The position numbers and the translations under genes are program-made. From Rhodococcus sp. P-2 (GTDB taxonomy: Bacteria; Actinomycetota; Actinomycetes; Mycobacteriales; Mycobacteriaceae), in the NCBI RefSeq assembly GCF_016598535.1, contig NZ_CP066779.1, forward strand, positions 310,001-374,000: a DNA stretch of 64,000 nt. The letters are read 5' to 3'. Below are positions 27,293 through 36,011 of this stretch, piece by piece. Under the pieces are notes generated by a model. The model had not been told where the DNA came from, made no database searches, and saw only the letters and a program-made list of their open reading frames with translations. Every line of letters begins with the position of its first letter. Positions within the stretch are counted from its first letter, which is position 1.

Positions 27293-28438
27293 GTGATCAC
27301 ACCGCACGACGAACTACTCATTCATCAACTCCCGACGACACTCGACCACGTCTCGCAAAGTGACCTGCGCTGGACCGAACGCATCGTGATGTACGGCTTC
27401 GACAAAACGGGCGAGGTCAGCATCATGACGGGGCTGGCCAAATACCCGAACCGCAACGTCCTCGACGCCTACGCGATGGTGACGCGCAAGGGTGAGGAAG
27501 CCCGCGTGGTGCGCCTGTCCACCGAGTTGAACCCTCAGACCGGAGGACTGGCAGCGTGGAGTGTGGGGCCGTACACCTATGAAATCGTCGAACCACTCCG
27601 CCAGGTACGTTCCACGGTCGACGCAAACGAACACGGATTGAGCCTGCAACTCGACTTCCACGGCGACTTCCCGGTGTACGAGCAGGCGGCAGCGTTCCAT
27701 CGCACGCGCGGCCGCGTTCGCGAAGACGCCCGACGCTTCTACCAGAACGGCACCATCACGGGTTGGATCGAAATCGACGGCACCCGCATCGACATCGATC
27801 CCGACAACTGGTGGTTCGGCCGCGATCACTCGTGGGGCGTACGACACGGCGGTGGCGGCGGCAGTCTGTCCGAGGGCGCGAACCTGCAGCCGTCCGAGGT
27901 TCCGAACGGAGTCCTCTATTACATGGGGATATTCCAATTCGACGACGAGGTAGTGCATTTCGCGCAGCGCGAAACCAGCACCGGCGCGCGCTGGCAGTTC
28001 GAGGGCGAGGTGCTCTTCCCGATCGGTTCCGGCAAGGACGCGCTACCGATCATCGACGTCGAACACGACCTGAAATTCCGTGACGACATGCGGGTGGTCG
28101 AATCCGGCACTTTCACCGTGCACCGAGCGGACCGGACCACCGACGTGATCGAGGTGAATCCAGTGTGCGATTTCTGGCCCGGACTGGCCGGTTACGACGA
28201 GTACCGGGGGTACGCCTCCGGCATGTACCGCGGCAAGGACTTCAGCGACAGTTTCACTGTCGACATCACGAACCTCGACGAGATAAGGCAGGTGAGCATG
28301 CTCAGCGAGACGCTGTGCGAGGTCCGCATGGGAAACAAAGTCGGATACGGACTCGTGGAAATGGTCTTCATGGGCGTCAATCCCCGCTACGGGTACACCG
28401 ATTGGAGCAACACGCGGACAGGGACGAACAATGACTGA
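27293..28438 (+). CDS. DUF7064/DUF7065-type (hydroxyneurosporene-hydratase-like fold) protein
   Basis: A 381-residue soluble protein. The regular strand-rich sequence with DNWWFGRDHSWGVRHGGG near residues 165-185 and the YGLVEMVFMGVNPRYGYTDWS C-terminus is reminiscent of the lipocalin-like CrtC/AttH group and of actinobacterial DUF7064 proteins, which often sit beside aminoglycoside-phosphotransferase-like genes and acyl-CoA enzymes. GTG 27293 has GAAGGA ahead and is preferred to the frame start at 27257. The gene overlaps the next phosphotransferase gene by eight bases, so they form an operon. The reaction is unknown; a hydratase or isomerase acting on a hydrophobic substrate is possible. 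Confidence 0.7.
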   Translation: MITPHDELLIHQLPTTLDHVSQSDLRWTERIVMYGFDKTGEVSIMTGLAKYPNRNVLDAYAMVTRKGEEARVVRLSTELNPQTGGLAAWSVGPYTYEIVEPLRQVRSTVDANEHGLSLQLDFHGDFPVYEQAAAFHRTRGRVREDARRFYQNGTITGWIEIDGTRIDIDPDNWWFGRDHSWGVRHGGGGGSLSEGANLQPSEVPNGVLYYMGIFQFDDEVVHFAQRETSTGARWQFEGEVLFPIGSGKDALPIIDVEHDLKFRDDMRVVESGTFTVHRADRTTDVIEVNPVCDFWPGLAGYDEYRGYASGMYRGKDFSDSFTVDITNLDEIRQVSMLSETLCEVRMGNKVGYGLVEMVFMGVNPRYGYTDWSNTRTGTNND

Positions 28439-29462
28439 CCGAACAGCCGCCGAAGACATCGCGTCCACCCTTGAACCACTTGTCCGGGAGCATATTTCGG
28501 GTGCTCGGGATGCCAAGATCGTCAACTTCAAGCGCACCGAACGCGGATTCTCGACGGAGACATACCTGTTCGAATTGGACGGTGCCACCGGCGAGGCGAG
28601 CGGTTTCGTTTTCCGGCGTCCACCAGAAGTTTCGCTGTTCCCCGACTACGATCTCCGCCGCCAGTTCCTCGTGACACAAAGGCTCGCGAAGTCCGACCTC
28701 GCAGTCCCCCACGTTCGGTGGATCGACAGCGGTGACAACCCACTCGGCAGCCCCTACTACGTCATGGACCGAATCGGTAATGCCGAGGCGCCCAGCGACT
28801 TTCCGTCATATCACAGCGCCGGAACCTACTTCGACGCCGACGAGGAAGGCCGAGCGAAGATGTGGTGGGGATGCGTAGAGACGATTGCGCAGATCCATCG
28901 TTTGGACCCGGACAAGCTCGAACTCGGATTCCTCTCCTACCCCAAGTTCGGCACCCATCCGGTCGAACAGGCGGTGAACTACCTCGACTGGGCCGTTCGT
29001 TGGGCATCGCCGGACCTACCGCCGATATTCGACAAAGCACTGGCCTGGCTGAGGGAGAACATCTACCAACCCGAACACGTGACACTGTGCTGGGGCGATG
29101 CCCGGATGTCGAACATCCTCTACGGCCCGGACCAGTCGATCGCCGGGGTTCTCGATTGGGAGATGGCCTACCTCGGCGATCACGAGGCAGACCTCGCCTG
29201 GCTGTTGTTTCTCGATTGGGCGTGTAGCGAATTCGAGGGACACACACCTTTGCCAGGCACTCCCAGCCGAGAAGAGACCATTGCCCGCTACGAGGAACTG
29301 ACCGGCTGGAGGGTCGAGAACCTTGTGTTCAACGAGGTAGTCGCTGCGGTTCTGCTTGCTGTTCCGCTCCTGCGCCTGTCCACGCATCTCCAACTCGGCG
29401 AACATACGGATATCACTGCGTTCTGCAAACATCGTCTCGAACAGTTGCTGCGAGAGCATTAG
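28431..29462 (+). CDS. APH-fold phosphotransferase family protein
   Basis: A 343-residue protein of the aminoglycoside phosphotransferase/choline kinase fold, subgroup related to the kinase domain of ACAD10/11. The Brenner-type catalytic loop is LCWGDARMSNILYG (WGD in place of HGD), and the metal motif is VLDWEMAYLGDHEADLAWLL. Segments FRRPPEVSLFPDYDLRRQFLVTQRL and PYYVMDRIGN are also typical. These proteins are not antibiotic-resistance enzymes; characterised relatives phosphorylate hydroxyacyl-CoAs. It overlaps the DUF7064-like gene and is convergent with an enoyl-CoA hydratase gene, supporting a role in catabolism of a hydroxylated acyl compound (inference). Confidence 0.85.
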   Translation: MTDRTAAEDIASTLEPLVREHISGARDAKIVNFKRTERGFSTETYLFELDGATGEASGFVFRRPPEVSLFPDYDLRRQFLVTQRLAKSDLAVPHVRWIDSGDNPLGSPYYVMDRIGNAEAPSDFPSYHSAGTYFDADEEGRAKMWWGCVETIAQIHRLDPDKLELGFLSYPKFGTHPVEQAVNYLDWAVRWASPDLPPIFDKALAWLRENIYQPEHVTLCWGDARMSNILYGPDQSIAGVLDWEMAYLGDHEADLAWLLFLDWACSEFEGHTPLPGTPSREETIARYEELTGWRVENLVFNEVVAAVLLAVPLLRLSTHLQLGEHTDITAFCKHRLEQLLREH

Positions 29463-30301
29463 TCGTCCGCGAGTGAGTATCCGCGGACTGCCGAGTCATT
29501 CCGACGGGATTTCCTGCCACTCGTCGGAAAGATTCGAAACCCATCGAGGTGTGCGCCGTTCCATGAAGGCTCGAACCCCTTCCACCGCGTCGGGTTTCCC
29601 ATGACGCGTAGATGCAAGTCGGTTTCCATAGCCGCTACTGTCTCTGGTCGATAGCTGCTGCTCTGGCTTTGCCAGAGCAGTTGCTTCGAGAGTGCCACGG
29701 ACATCGGGGCAGTGTTCGTCGCAATGTCTCGGGCGATCTCCAACGCCGCCGGGAGCACTTCGTCGGCGGGCAGACAGCGGCTACCCAATCCGAGTCCGAT
29801 TGCCTCGGTTCCGTCGAACGTCCTCCCAGTCAAAAGGATGTCGGCGGCCACAGCCATTCCGGCGATGCGCGGAATCGTCCAATGCGCCATCGCATCCGGC
29901 AATACACCGAGGCGAACCTGCGGTATTGCATACTTGGCGTCTGCTGCAAAGATTCTGATATCGGCCTGCATCGCGATGGTGAGGCCGATTCCGATCGCAT
30001 GTCCGTTCACCGCTGCGATGACCGGCTTTCGCAACTCGAACGCCGGCGGATCCACCGGTGATGACGAAAACTGCTCACCGTCAGGTGAATCGAAGGTGCC
30101 GGCGCCGTCGCCAAGATCTGCACCCGCGCAGAATGCTGGTGGCGCACCGGTCAGCACGATCACGCGAACGGAATCGTCTTCGTCGAGCTTTCGGTACGCC
30201 TGTCCCAATGCCCGACCCATATGCTTGTTGAAGGCATTGCGTTTGCCAGGCCTGTCGAGGGTCACGACGGCAACGCCGCCGTCCACCGAAACCGAGATCA
30301 T
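29459..30301 (-). CDS. Enoyl-CoA hydratase/isomerase, frameshifted near the 3' end
   Basis: A crotonase-fold protein of 280 residues as read. It has the usual VAVVTLDRPGKRNAFN start, the oxyanion-hole strands PPAFCAGADLGDG and KPVIAAVNGHAIGIGLTIAM, and the QVRLGVLPD active-site segment. After METDLHLRVMGNP the reading frame turns into non-conserved WKGFEPSWNGAH. In the neighbouring frame the same DNA gives DAVEGVRAF followed by ERRTPRWVSN and a stop (TGA at 29496-29498), a typical crotonase C-terminus. One base therefore appears to be missing around 29588-29600, by mutation or assembly error. As read, the gene overlaps the convergent phosphotransferase; the restored gene would not. It overlaps the TetR gene upstream by four bases. 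Confidence 0.82.
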   Translation of the reverse strand: MISVSVDGGVAVVTLDRPGKRNAFNKHMGRALGQAYRKLDEDDSVRVIVLTGAPPAFCAGADLGDGAGTFDSPDGEQFSSSPVDPPAFELRKPVIAAVNGHAIGIGLTIAMQADIRIFAADAKYAIPQVRLGVLPDAMAHWTIPRIAGMAVAADILLTGRTFDGTEAIGLGLGSRCLPADEVLPAALEIARDIATNTAPMSVALSKQLLWQSQSSSYRPETVAAMETDLHLRVMGNPTRWKGFEPSWNGAHLDGFRIFPTSGRKSRRNDSAVRGYSLADD

Positions 30302-30918
30302 TGACCCACCGCTTCCGTCCCGACGACGTCGGCCGGATGCGCAGCCAGGACGTACAGAGATCGTGCGAGGGCATCTACAAAGCCGTCCTGACCCTCGAGC
30401 CCACGGGTCAGCCCCTGCATTGTCGTCGTTCCGGCCAGCAGATCGAACAAGAACATCGCGTCTGCACCTGCCGGGATCTCACCACGCCTCACCGCGTCGT
30501 CCAGCAGATCCTGAAACGCTGCACGAACCGGCGCACCGATAGCCAACAGACGTTGTCGCGCCTCCGCCGTCCGCGAATCGGCAAGCAGGCCAGGAACTCC
30601 GGCCCGCGCCGCGGGTCGGGCAGCGCGGACCAGGAAGATGTGCACCCACGTCGTCAGATCCACCCGCAAATCACCGGTCGACCGAGGCAGCGGATGTCCG
30701 CCGGGACCATGCACCGCTTCTTCGATCAGGGCTTCCCGTGACGACCAGCGACGGTAGATGGCCGGCGTATTGACACCGGCAGTCCTGGCAATCGCCGAAA
30801 TGGTCGTCTGCTGATACCCGACTTCGGCCAGCAGTGTGCGAGCTGCAAGCAGCACAGCCTCGTCCTTGTCTGGGTCGCGTGGTCGTCCGATACGGGCGGG
30901 AGACTCGGTCTTCGCCAT
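30298..30918 (-). CDS. TetR family transcriptional regulator
   Basis: A 206-residue repressor-type protein. The basic IGRPRDPDKDEAVLLAARTLLAEVGY leader and the helix-turn-helix TTISAIARTAGVNTPAIYRRWSSRE (residues about 38-62) are very like the TetR at 26565, so the two probably belong to one subgroup. Start ATG 30918 with AAC/TAAC inverted half-sites (GTTA-N5-TAAC) immediately upstream near 30924-30936 as a possible operator. Its stop overlaps the enoyl-CoA hydratase start, so regulator and enzyme are co-transcribed. Confidence 0.9.
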   Translation of the reverse strand: MAKTESPARIGRPRDPDKDEAVLLAARTLLAEVGYQQTTISAIARTAGVNTPAIYRRWSSREALIEEAVHGPGGHPLPRSTGDLRVDLTTWVHIFLVRAARPAARAGVPGLLADSRTAEARQRLLAIGAPVRAAFQDLLDDAVRRGEIPAGADAMFLFDLLAGTTTMQGLTRGLEGQDGFVDALARSLYVLAAHPADVVGTEAVGQ

Positions 30919-30964
30919 TACATGTTAACTCGTAACGTTATCTCCCTACCTGAACCAACGCAGT

Positions 30965-31426
30965 TCAGGTACCGGACGGTTTGGGGAGCCTCGTCATTCC
31001 GTAGACGTGATCAGCGCGCACCGTGAGGATCTGTCGACGCTCCACAACCATTGCTTCGCGGTACTCCTCCCAATCGGGATGCTCCTGGCCGCTGATGTCC
31101 CGGTACAGCTCGACCAGTGCGTCAGACACTTCGTCGTGAGGATCGGCCGCGACGGGTGTCACCACGGCAAGTCCTTCGATCACGGCGTAGCTCCAGAAGT
31201 CGGGCGCGCTGACGTGGAGGGAAACCCGCGGATCGCGGATCGCATTTTTACTCTTGGCGCGATCGGCTGTGATGGACACCGAAGCAGTCTTCGACTCGAC
31301 TTCCCAGCGGTAAATGATGTTGGACAACTGTGGGCGGCCGTCACGCTTGACGGTTGCCAGCACGCCTTGTTTTCCCTGGGCCACGAGTGCGAACAACGCT
31401 TCGGCGGTGTCTGTGTCATTGCTCAT
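30965..31426 (-). CDS. PPOX class F420-dependent-type oxidoreductase
   Basis: A 153-residue split beta-barrel flavin/deazaflavin protein. The pattern ALFALVAQGKQGVLATVKRDGRPQLSNIIYRW, followed by ITADRAKSKNAIRDPRVSLHV, matches the actinobacterial group annotated as TIGR03618/F420-binding PPOX proteins, where the K-x-x-N segment contacts the cofactor phosphate. ATG 31426 is chosen; the frame upstream overlaps the divergent PhzF gene region without conservation. It is divergent from the PhzF-like gene with about 110 bases between starts. The substrate is unknown. Confidence 0.85.
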   Translation of the reverse strand: MSNDTDTAEALFALVAQGKQGVLATVKRDGRPQLSNIIYRWEVESKTASVSITADRAKSKNAIRDPRVSLHVSAPDFWSYAVIEGLAVVTPVAADPHDEVSDALVELYRDISGQEHPDWEEYREAMVVERRQILTVRADHVYGMTRLPKPSGT

Positions 31427-31547
31427 ATCTGCACCAACGACGCCGTGCGGCCGGTTTGTTCCGGAGGCAGTCCAGTTCGAAGATCGCGGACCGCAATCGC
31501 GCGATGTCTCTTCCCCCGATGGACGACAGCGGACAAAGATGGTCGAC

Positions 31548-32417
31548 ATGGCAATTTCTCACGACATTCTCCGGCTGACTGCGTTCAGCTCGGATCCGGC
31601 CGGCGGCAATCCGGCCGGCGTACTGCTCGACGCCCGTGGGCTGGACGACTCCGAATTACAATCTGTTGCAGCTGAAGTCGGGTATGCAGAGACGGCGTTC
31701 CTCATCGAACCGGAACTCGGCGGCAATCCGCGTCACAGCCGGATCCGCTACTTCTCCCCTATCGCCGAAGTACCGTTCTGCGGCCATGCCACTATCGCGA
31801 CGGCCATCGCGCTCACCGAGAGAGACGGCGCCGGCACCTTCACATTCGAGACGCCGATCGGACCGGTATCGATCGACACGGCGACCGACGCGGACGGCAG
31901 ATCCACCGCCACCTTCACCAGCGTCGAACCGTCGGTCTCGCCGATCGATCACGCGGTGTTGACGGCACTGCTCGGGCTCATCGGCATCGATTCGTCCGCG
32001 CTGGACGTACGGTATCCCGCAATGCTCTCGTATGCCGGCAACACTCACCCGATCGTCGCACTACAAGAGCAGGCAGCTTTCGACGAGTTCACATTCGATC
32101 CCGAAGCGATGCGAACCCTGATGGACGCCCAGGGTTGGGCCGGCACGGTGACAATCCTGCATCCCCTCGACGACTCCACATTCGAAGCCCGAAATCTGTT
32201 TCCGGTGGGAAACATCGTCGAGGATCCCGCAACCGGGTCCGCAGCGGCGTCGACCGGCGGTTACCTGCGCAAACTCGAACCCGCGGCCACTCCGCGGCGG
32301 ATCACCATCCACCAGGGCCGACACGTCGGGCGTCCCAGCGTGCTCGAGGTCGACATCCCGGTCGACGGCGGTATCGCGGTCACCGGCACCGCAGTGCCCG
32401 TCGTCGACGGGCAGTAG
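31548..32417 (+). CDS. PhzF-family isomerase/epimerase
   Basis: A 289-residue protein of the diaminopimelate-epimerase-like PhzF fold. It has the N-terminal FSSDPAGGNPAGVLLDAR, the conserved Glu segment VGYAETAFLIEP (the catalytic acid in PhzF), RYFSPIAEVPFCGHATIATA, and the C-terminal EDPATGSAAASTGGYL. PhzF itself isomerises DHHA in phenazine synthesis, but most homologues have no phenazine genes nearby, as here, and unknown substrates. ATG 31548 is preferred; ATG 31539 in the same frame is possible. Divergent from the PPOX gene. Confidence 0.9.
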   Translation: MAISHDILRLTAFSSDPAGGNPAGVLLDARGLDDSELQSVAAEVGYAETAFLIEPELGGNPRHSRIRYFSPIAEVPFCGHATIATAIALTERDGAGTFTFETPIGPVSIDTATDADGRSTATFTSVEPSVSPIDHAVLTALLGLIGIDSSALDVRYPAMLSYAGNTHPIVALQEQAAFDEFTFDPEAMRTLMDAQGWAGTVTILHPLDDSTFEARNLFPVGNIVEDPATGSAAASTGGYLRKLEPAATPRRITIHQGRHVGRPSVLEVDIPVDGGIAVTGTAVPVVDGQ

Positions 32418-32505
32418 TCAACCTCAGCGATGAGTTTCTCCCCGCCGGCGGGTCTATTCACCAGAGCGACGTCACAAGACCATCGCATCGAGCCGGGAGA
32501 ACACT

Positions 32506-32931
32506 ATGTCTGCAATCGCGTCAACCGCACACAACCTCCACGTCACCAAGCCACGTGCCGTACTCGGCGCCACGGTAATTGCTCTCGTCGTCAATCTGAT
32601 CCTGTGGTTGATCGGCCTCGCATTGGGCGGATCCTTCGAGATGACAGATCAGGGAAAGCTGGCCGGCGTCGCACCCGGCGGGGTCATCACATTGACGGTC
32701 GTGCCGCTGTTGGTCGGTTTGTCGGTCGCAATGTTGATCTCACTGAAGTGGGAGCCGATTGTCCGCATCGCCCAGGTCGTGGGTGCAGTCGTTGCGCTCG
32801 GCACCATCGCTTTGACCATTGCCGCAGACTTCGACGCCGCCAGCACGGTCATGCTCGCGCTGATGCACGTGGTTGTCGCCGCGGGCGTCGTCGTCGCGCT
32901 CGAGGCTGTACGTCGGTCCCCCTCGAACTAG
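32506..32931 (+). CDS. DUF6069 family small membrane protein
   Basis: A 141-residue integral membrane protein with four predicted helices (about 18-42, 58-78, 86-107, 112-134) and an 18-residue polar N-terminus. The pattern matches actinobacterial DUF6069 proteins: two pairs of helices with the APGGVITLTVVPLLVGL segment. GGGAG upstream of ATG supports the start. Its last four bases overlap the end of the convergent GAF-ANTAR gene. Function unknown. Confidence 0.8.
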   Translation: MSAIASTAHNLHVTKPRAVLGATVIALVVNLILWLIGLALGGSFEMTDQGKLAGVAPGGVITLTVVPLLVGLSVAMLISLKWEPIVRIAQVVGAVVALGTIALTIAADFDAASTVMLALMHVVVAAGVVVALEAVRRSPSN

Positions 32932-33761
32932 ACAGCGGTAGGCGGCGCCGAATACGTCTCGACGATCTCGGCTGCCACGTCGCGCAACCGGGTATTCGTC
33001 GTCTGAGACTGCTTGCGCAGCATGTGAAATGCGGTGTCGGCGTCGATCCGATGGATGGCCATCAGCATGCCTTTGGCCTGTTCGATCGGCGCCCGGGTCT
33101 CGAGCGCACGTTGCAAGGCATCAGCCACCGCCTTGGCGGACTTGAAACGAGAGAAGTCGCCGATCGCGCGTGAGACCGTTGTCGTGAGAATCTCCATGAC
33201 GTCCGCGTCGACGCGATCGAAGGCCGCTGGGGCGCGTCCGTACAGGTTGAACGAACCGAGTCGCTGATCCGGCGTGAAGAGCGGCGCCGCGAGAAAGGAC
33301 TTGATCCCTTCGTCCTTCGCCGCCGCCGCGAACCGCGGCCAGCGTTCCGCGCTGGTCTCGGCGTCGACGACAACGGTGTCACCGGTTCGAGCGGCGTGCA
33401 GACATGGTCCGTCGCCGGCGTCGTATTGCTCGATGTCGACACGCAGAGTCCGCGAATCGGTATGAACGGCGGTGTAGGTCTGCCCGGCCAGATCGATGGT
33501 GACGCCGATGCTGTCGGCGCCCTCGATGGCGTCGTTCGCGATTTCGACGGCGCGCTGGAGCAAAACCACGAGTTCGTCCTCGTCGCCGATACTTCCTCCG
33601 AGCGCTGCCAGCAACTCCCGGACCGCGCTTGCAGTCAGCCGAGTTTCCGCAGCCTCGACGGCGACGTCAGCACCCGTTGCCGTCGCATCGTCCGGCATTA
33701 CCGACGGCACCGAATCCTCGGTTCTCGGGTCGAAGCCTCTGGGGTCGAAAGCGGTATCCAC
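32928..33761 (-). CDS. GAF-ANTAR domain transcription antiterminator-type regulator
   Basis: A 277-residue two-domain regulator. Residues about 55-195 form a GAF sensor domain (VLLQRAVEIANDAIEGADSIGVTI ... SFLAAPLFTPDQRLGSFNLYG). Residues about 205-268 form an ANTAR RNA-binding domain (IEQAKGMLMAIHRIDADTAFHMLRKQSQ), which binds tandem hexanucleotide hairpins in nascent RNA and prevents termination. This architecture is common in actinobacteria. It lies 76 bases downstream of the ECF sigma factor gene on the same strand and may be co-transcribed. The signal sensed by the GAF domain is unknown. Confidence 0.92.
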   Translation of the reverse strand: MDTAFDPRGFDPRTEDSVPSVMPDDATATGADVAVEAAETRLTASAVRELLAALGGSIGDEDELVVLLQRAVEIANDAIEGADSIGVTIDLAGQTYTAVHTDSRTLRVDIEQYDAGDGPCLHAARTGDTVVVDAETSAERWPRFAAAAKDEGIKSFLAAPLFTPDQRLGSFNLYGRAPAAFDRVDADVMEILTTTVSRAIGDFSRFKSAKAVADALQRALETRAPIEQAKGMLMAIHRIDADTAFHMLRKQSQTTNTRLRDVAAEIVETYSAPPTAV

Positions 33762-33837
33762 GACGAAGCATTCTTCCAGCTACCCGGGCCGTCAGGAGAG
33801 TGAGTTCGGTGACAGAACCCGGCAAACCGCCGAGTCG

Positions 33838-34407
33838 TCATCGCCATCGGTCGAGCGCGAGACCCAGATTCCGCCTCGCCCGAGTGTGTTGGCCACGAAC
33901 CGCGTCCGGACTCAGTTCCAGGACAACTGCGATCTGTGGATACGTCATGCCCTCCACTTCCCGCAAGACCCAGGCGGCACGCTGACGCAGCGGTAGACGA
34001 TCGAGTTCGGCTTCAAGAGCGTCGAGAAATGCTGTGCCGCAGACTTCCTCGCTCGGATCGCGCAATCGAGTATCGACTTCGTCCCGAAGTCCGTCCACAT
34101 CGGCGGCGCAGGAGCCGACTTTTCGATGGACATCCGAGATCTTGCGAGAACAGATCGCGAACAACCAGGTCTTGATGCTCGAGCGCCGCTGAAACCCCGG
34201 AAGTTGGCGCCAGGCGGCAACGCAGGTTTCCTGGACGATGTCGTCGACGTCACTCTCACTGGTGACGAGTCGACGGGCAAATCGATACAAGTGCGGGCCG
34301 TATCGGCGAACGATGACGTCGAAGGCCGCATGATCGCCGAGCATTGCCGAGTCGACCAGCACCTCGTCACTGAAGTCGGTAAGCAAGCCGTCGAATTGAT
34401 CTGTCAC
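33838..34407 (-). CDS. ECF-type RNA polymerase sigma factor
   Basis: A 189-residue group 4 sigma factor. Region 2 is HAAFDVIVRRYGPHLYRFARRLVTSESDVDDIVQETCVAAWRQ (the DDIVQET segment contacts the -10 element), and region 4 is RLPLRQRAAWVLREVEGMTYPQIAVVLELSPDAVRGQHTRARRNL. GTG 34407 has AGGAG eight bases upstream and is preferred to the GTG at 34416, which is too close to it. A TAGAAT -10-like hexamer lies on the minus strand at 34454-34459. No zinc-finger anti-sigma gene is adjacent; the downstream gene is the GAF-ANTAR regulator, an unusual partner. Confidence 0.92.
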   Translation of the reverse strand: MTDQFDGLLTDFSDEVLVDSAMLGDHAAFDVIVRRYGPHLYRFARRLVTSESDVDDIVQETCVAAWRQLPGFQRRSSIKTWLFAICSRKISDVHRKVGSCAADVDGLRDEVDTRLRDPSEEVCGTAFLDALEAELDRLPLRQRAAWVLREVEGMTYPQIAVVLELSPDAVRGQHTRARRNLGLALDRWR

Positions 34408-34491
34408 CGCGCACACTCCTACTAGGGAGCCGTCGCGGGAGTGAGGCCTGGCTATTCTACCGCGTCCACGTCGGCGCCCGCGGGAGTGCTC

Positions 34492-36003
34492 TCAGACTTC
34501 GAGTGCGGACGCGATGACGGGCAGCCCGATCGGCGCGCCTGCGTTGATCAGTTTCTCCACTGCATCCTGATCGAGGTGCTGCTCGACGAGATCAGCGAGG
34601 AGGTCGAGTTGTTGTTCTCGTACCGCGGCAACCGAGGTGTCGGGTGCAGCAACAAAGCCGGGAACCGCGATCTCACGCAGCAGGCTGCGCCGAAAGTCGT
34701 CACTTTCGAGGAGACCATGCCAGTGGGTTCCTCGAACAGACCCTCGCACACTGCCTTCCGGCACACCGCCCGCGTCCGCCAGCAATGGGCGGTCCCCGTT
34801 GCGCACGACGCGTCCGTGATGAATCTCGTACCCCGACACCGAGATACCGTCGGCGGAACCGGTTACCTGCGCCAGCACTTTGTCCGGAGCGAATTCGATG
34901 TCGAGGTCCAGCAGACCGAGTCCTGCGGTAGTCCCTGATCCTGATTCGACGTCATCGACGATGGAATTACCCAGCATCTGGTATCCGCCGCAGACTCCCA
35001 GTACGGCCTGCCCGCGACCTGCTCGGGCGATGATCTCGTCGGCCAGGCCGGTACGGCGCAGCCACTCGAGATCACTCACGGTGGACTTACTACCGGGGAT
35101 CACGACCAAGTCTGCGTCGCGAATCCGCGACGGATCGGTCACCCACGAAACTGCCACGCCCGGTTCACATGCCACCGCCTCGACATCCGTCGAGTTGGAG
35201 ATGCGCGGGAGCCGAACCGCAGCGACGGTGAGCCAGGCCGAGCCGACGGGTGGGCCAGGGCGCCCCACCGGGGCGTTGCCGGTGACGCCAAGCGAATCCT
35301 CGGCGTCGAGCCAAAGGTCGTCGGCAAACGGGATCACTCCGAGAGTGGGTCGACCGGTAAGGCTGTGCAGTTGTTCCAGTCCAGGTTCCAACAGTGCAAC
35401 GTCACCGCGGAATTTGTTGATCACAAATCCCGCGATTAATGCCTGGTCGCTCGGCGAGAGCACAGCAACGGTCCCGAACAGATGGGCCAGGACGCCGCCG
35501 CGATCGATGTCACCGACGACGACGACCGGAATCTGCGCAGCCTCCGCCAACCCCATATTCGCGAGATCTGTTGCACGTAAATTGATTTCAGCCGGGGAAC
35601 CCGCGCCTTCACAAATCACTACGTCGAACTCGGATCGAAGCGATTCGAGATCTTCGGCCACGACGGCGCGAAGCCACTGCCGATGCTGCATGTAATCGCG
35701 CGCACCCACCGTGGTCATCGCCTTGCCCCGAACGACCAGTTGCGAAGTGCGATCACTCCCCGGCTTGAGCAGCACCGGATTGAATCGAACACTCGGCTCC
35801 AGACCGCACGCTCGTGCTTGAAGAGCCTGCGCACGGCCGATCTCTCCGCCGTCGAGCGTGACCACGGAGTTGTTCGACATGTTCTGTGCCTTGAACGGCG
35901 CCACTCGGACGCCTCGACGCGCCAGCATGCGGCACAATCCGGCCACCAGAACGCTCTTGCCGGCGTCGGATGTCGTGCCGGCTACCAGCAGAGCGCCGCG
36001 CAT
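34492..36003 (-). CDS. cobQ: Cobyric acid synthase (glutamine-hydrolysing)
   Basis: A 503-residue amidotransferase that amidates side chains b, d, e and g of adenosylcobyrinic acid a,c-diamide. The N-terminal ATPase domain has [21 protein letters not shown] and [12 protein letters not shown]; the C-terminal class I glutaminase-like domain has the nucleophile Cys in [13 protein letters not shown] and the His in YEIHHGR. ATG 36003 is eight bases after the map stop, so map and cobQ are probably co-transcribed. It lies 14 kb from the rest of the cobalamin genes in this window and no riboswitch precedes it. Confidence 0.96.
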   Translation of the reverse strand: MRGALLVAGTTSDAGKSVLVAGLCRMLARRGVRVAPFKAQNMSNNSVVTLDGGEIGRAQALQARACGLEPSVRFNPVLLKPGSDRTSQLVVRGKAMTTVGARDYMQHRQWLRAVVAEDLESLRSEFDVVICEGAGSPAEINLRATDLANMGLAEAAQIPVVVVGDIDRGGVLAHLFGTVAVLSPSDQALIAGFVINKFRGDVALLEPGLEQLHSLTGRPTLGVIPFADDLWLDAEDSLGVTGNAPVGRPGPPVGSAWLTVAAVRLPRISNSTDVEAVACEPGVAVSWVTDPSRIRDADLVVIPGSKSTVSDLEWLRRTGLADEIIARAGRGQAVLGVCGGYQMLGNSIVDDVESGSGTTAGLGLLDLDIEFAPDKVLAQVTGSADGISVSGYEIHHGRVVRNGDRPLLADAGGVPEGSVRGSVRGTHWHGLLESDDFRRSLLREIAVPGFVAAPDTSVAAVREQQLDLLADLVEQHLDQDAVEKLINAGAPIGLPVIASALEV

Positions 36004-36011
36004 CGCCGAAC

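Noticed and set aside
28431-29462. Phosphotransferase considered as an aminoglycoside resistance gene
   Set aside because: The WGD catalytic loop and neighbouring acyl-CoA genes place it in the ACAD10/11-like kinase group.
31548-32417. PhzF homologue considered as evidence for a phenazine cluster
   Set aside because: No other phenazine gene is present; isolated PhzF homologues are common and of unknown function.
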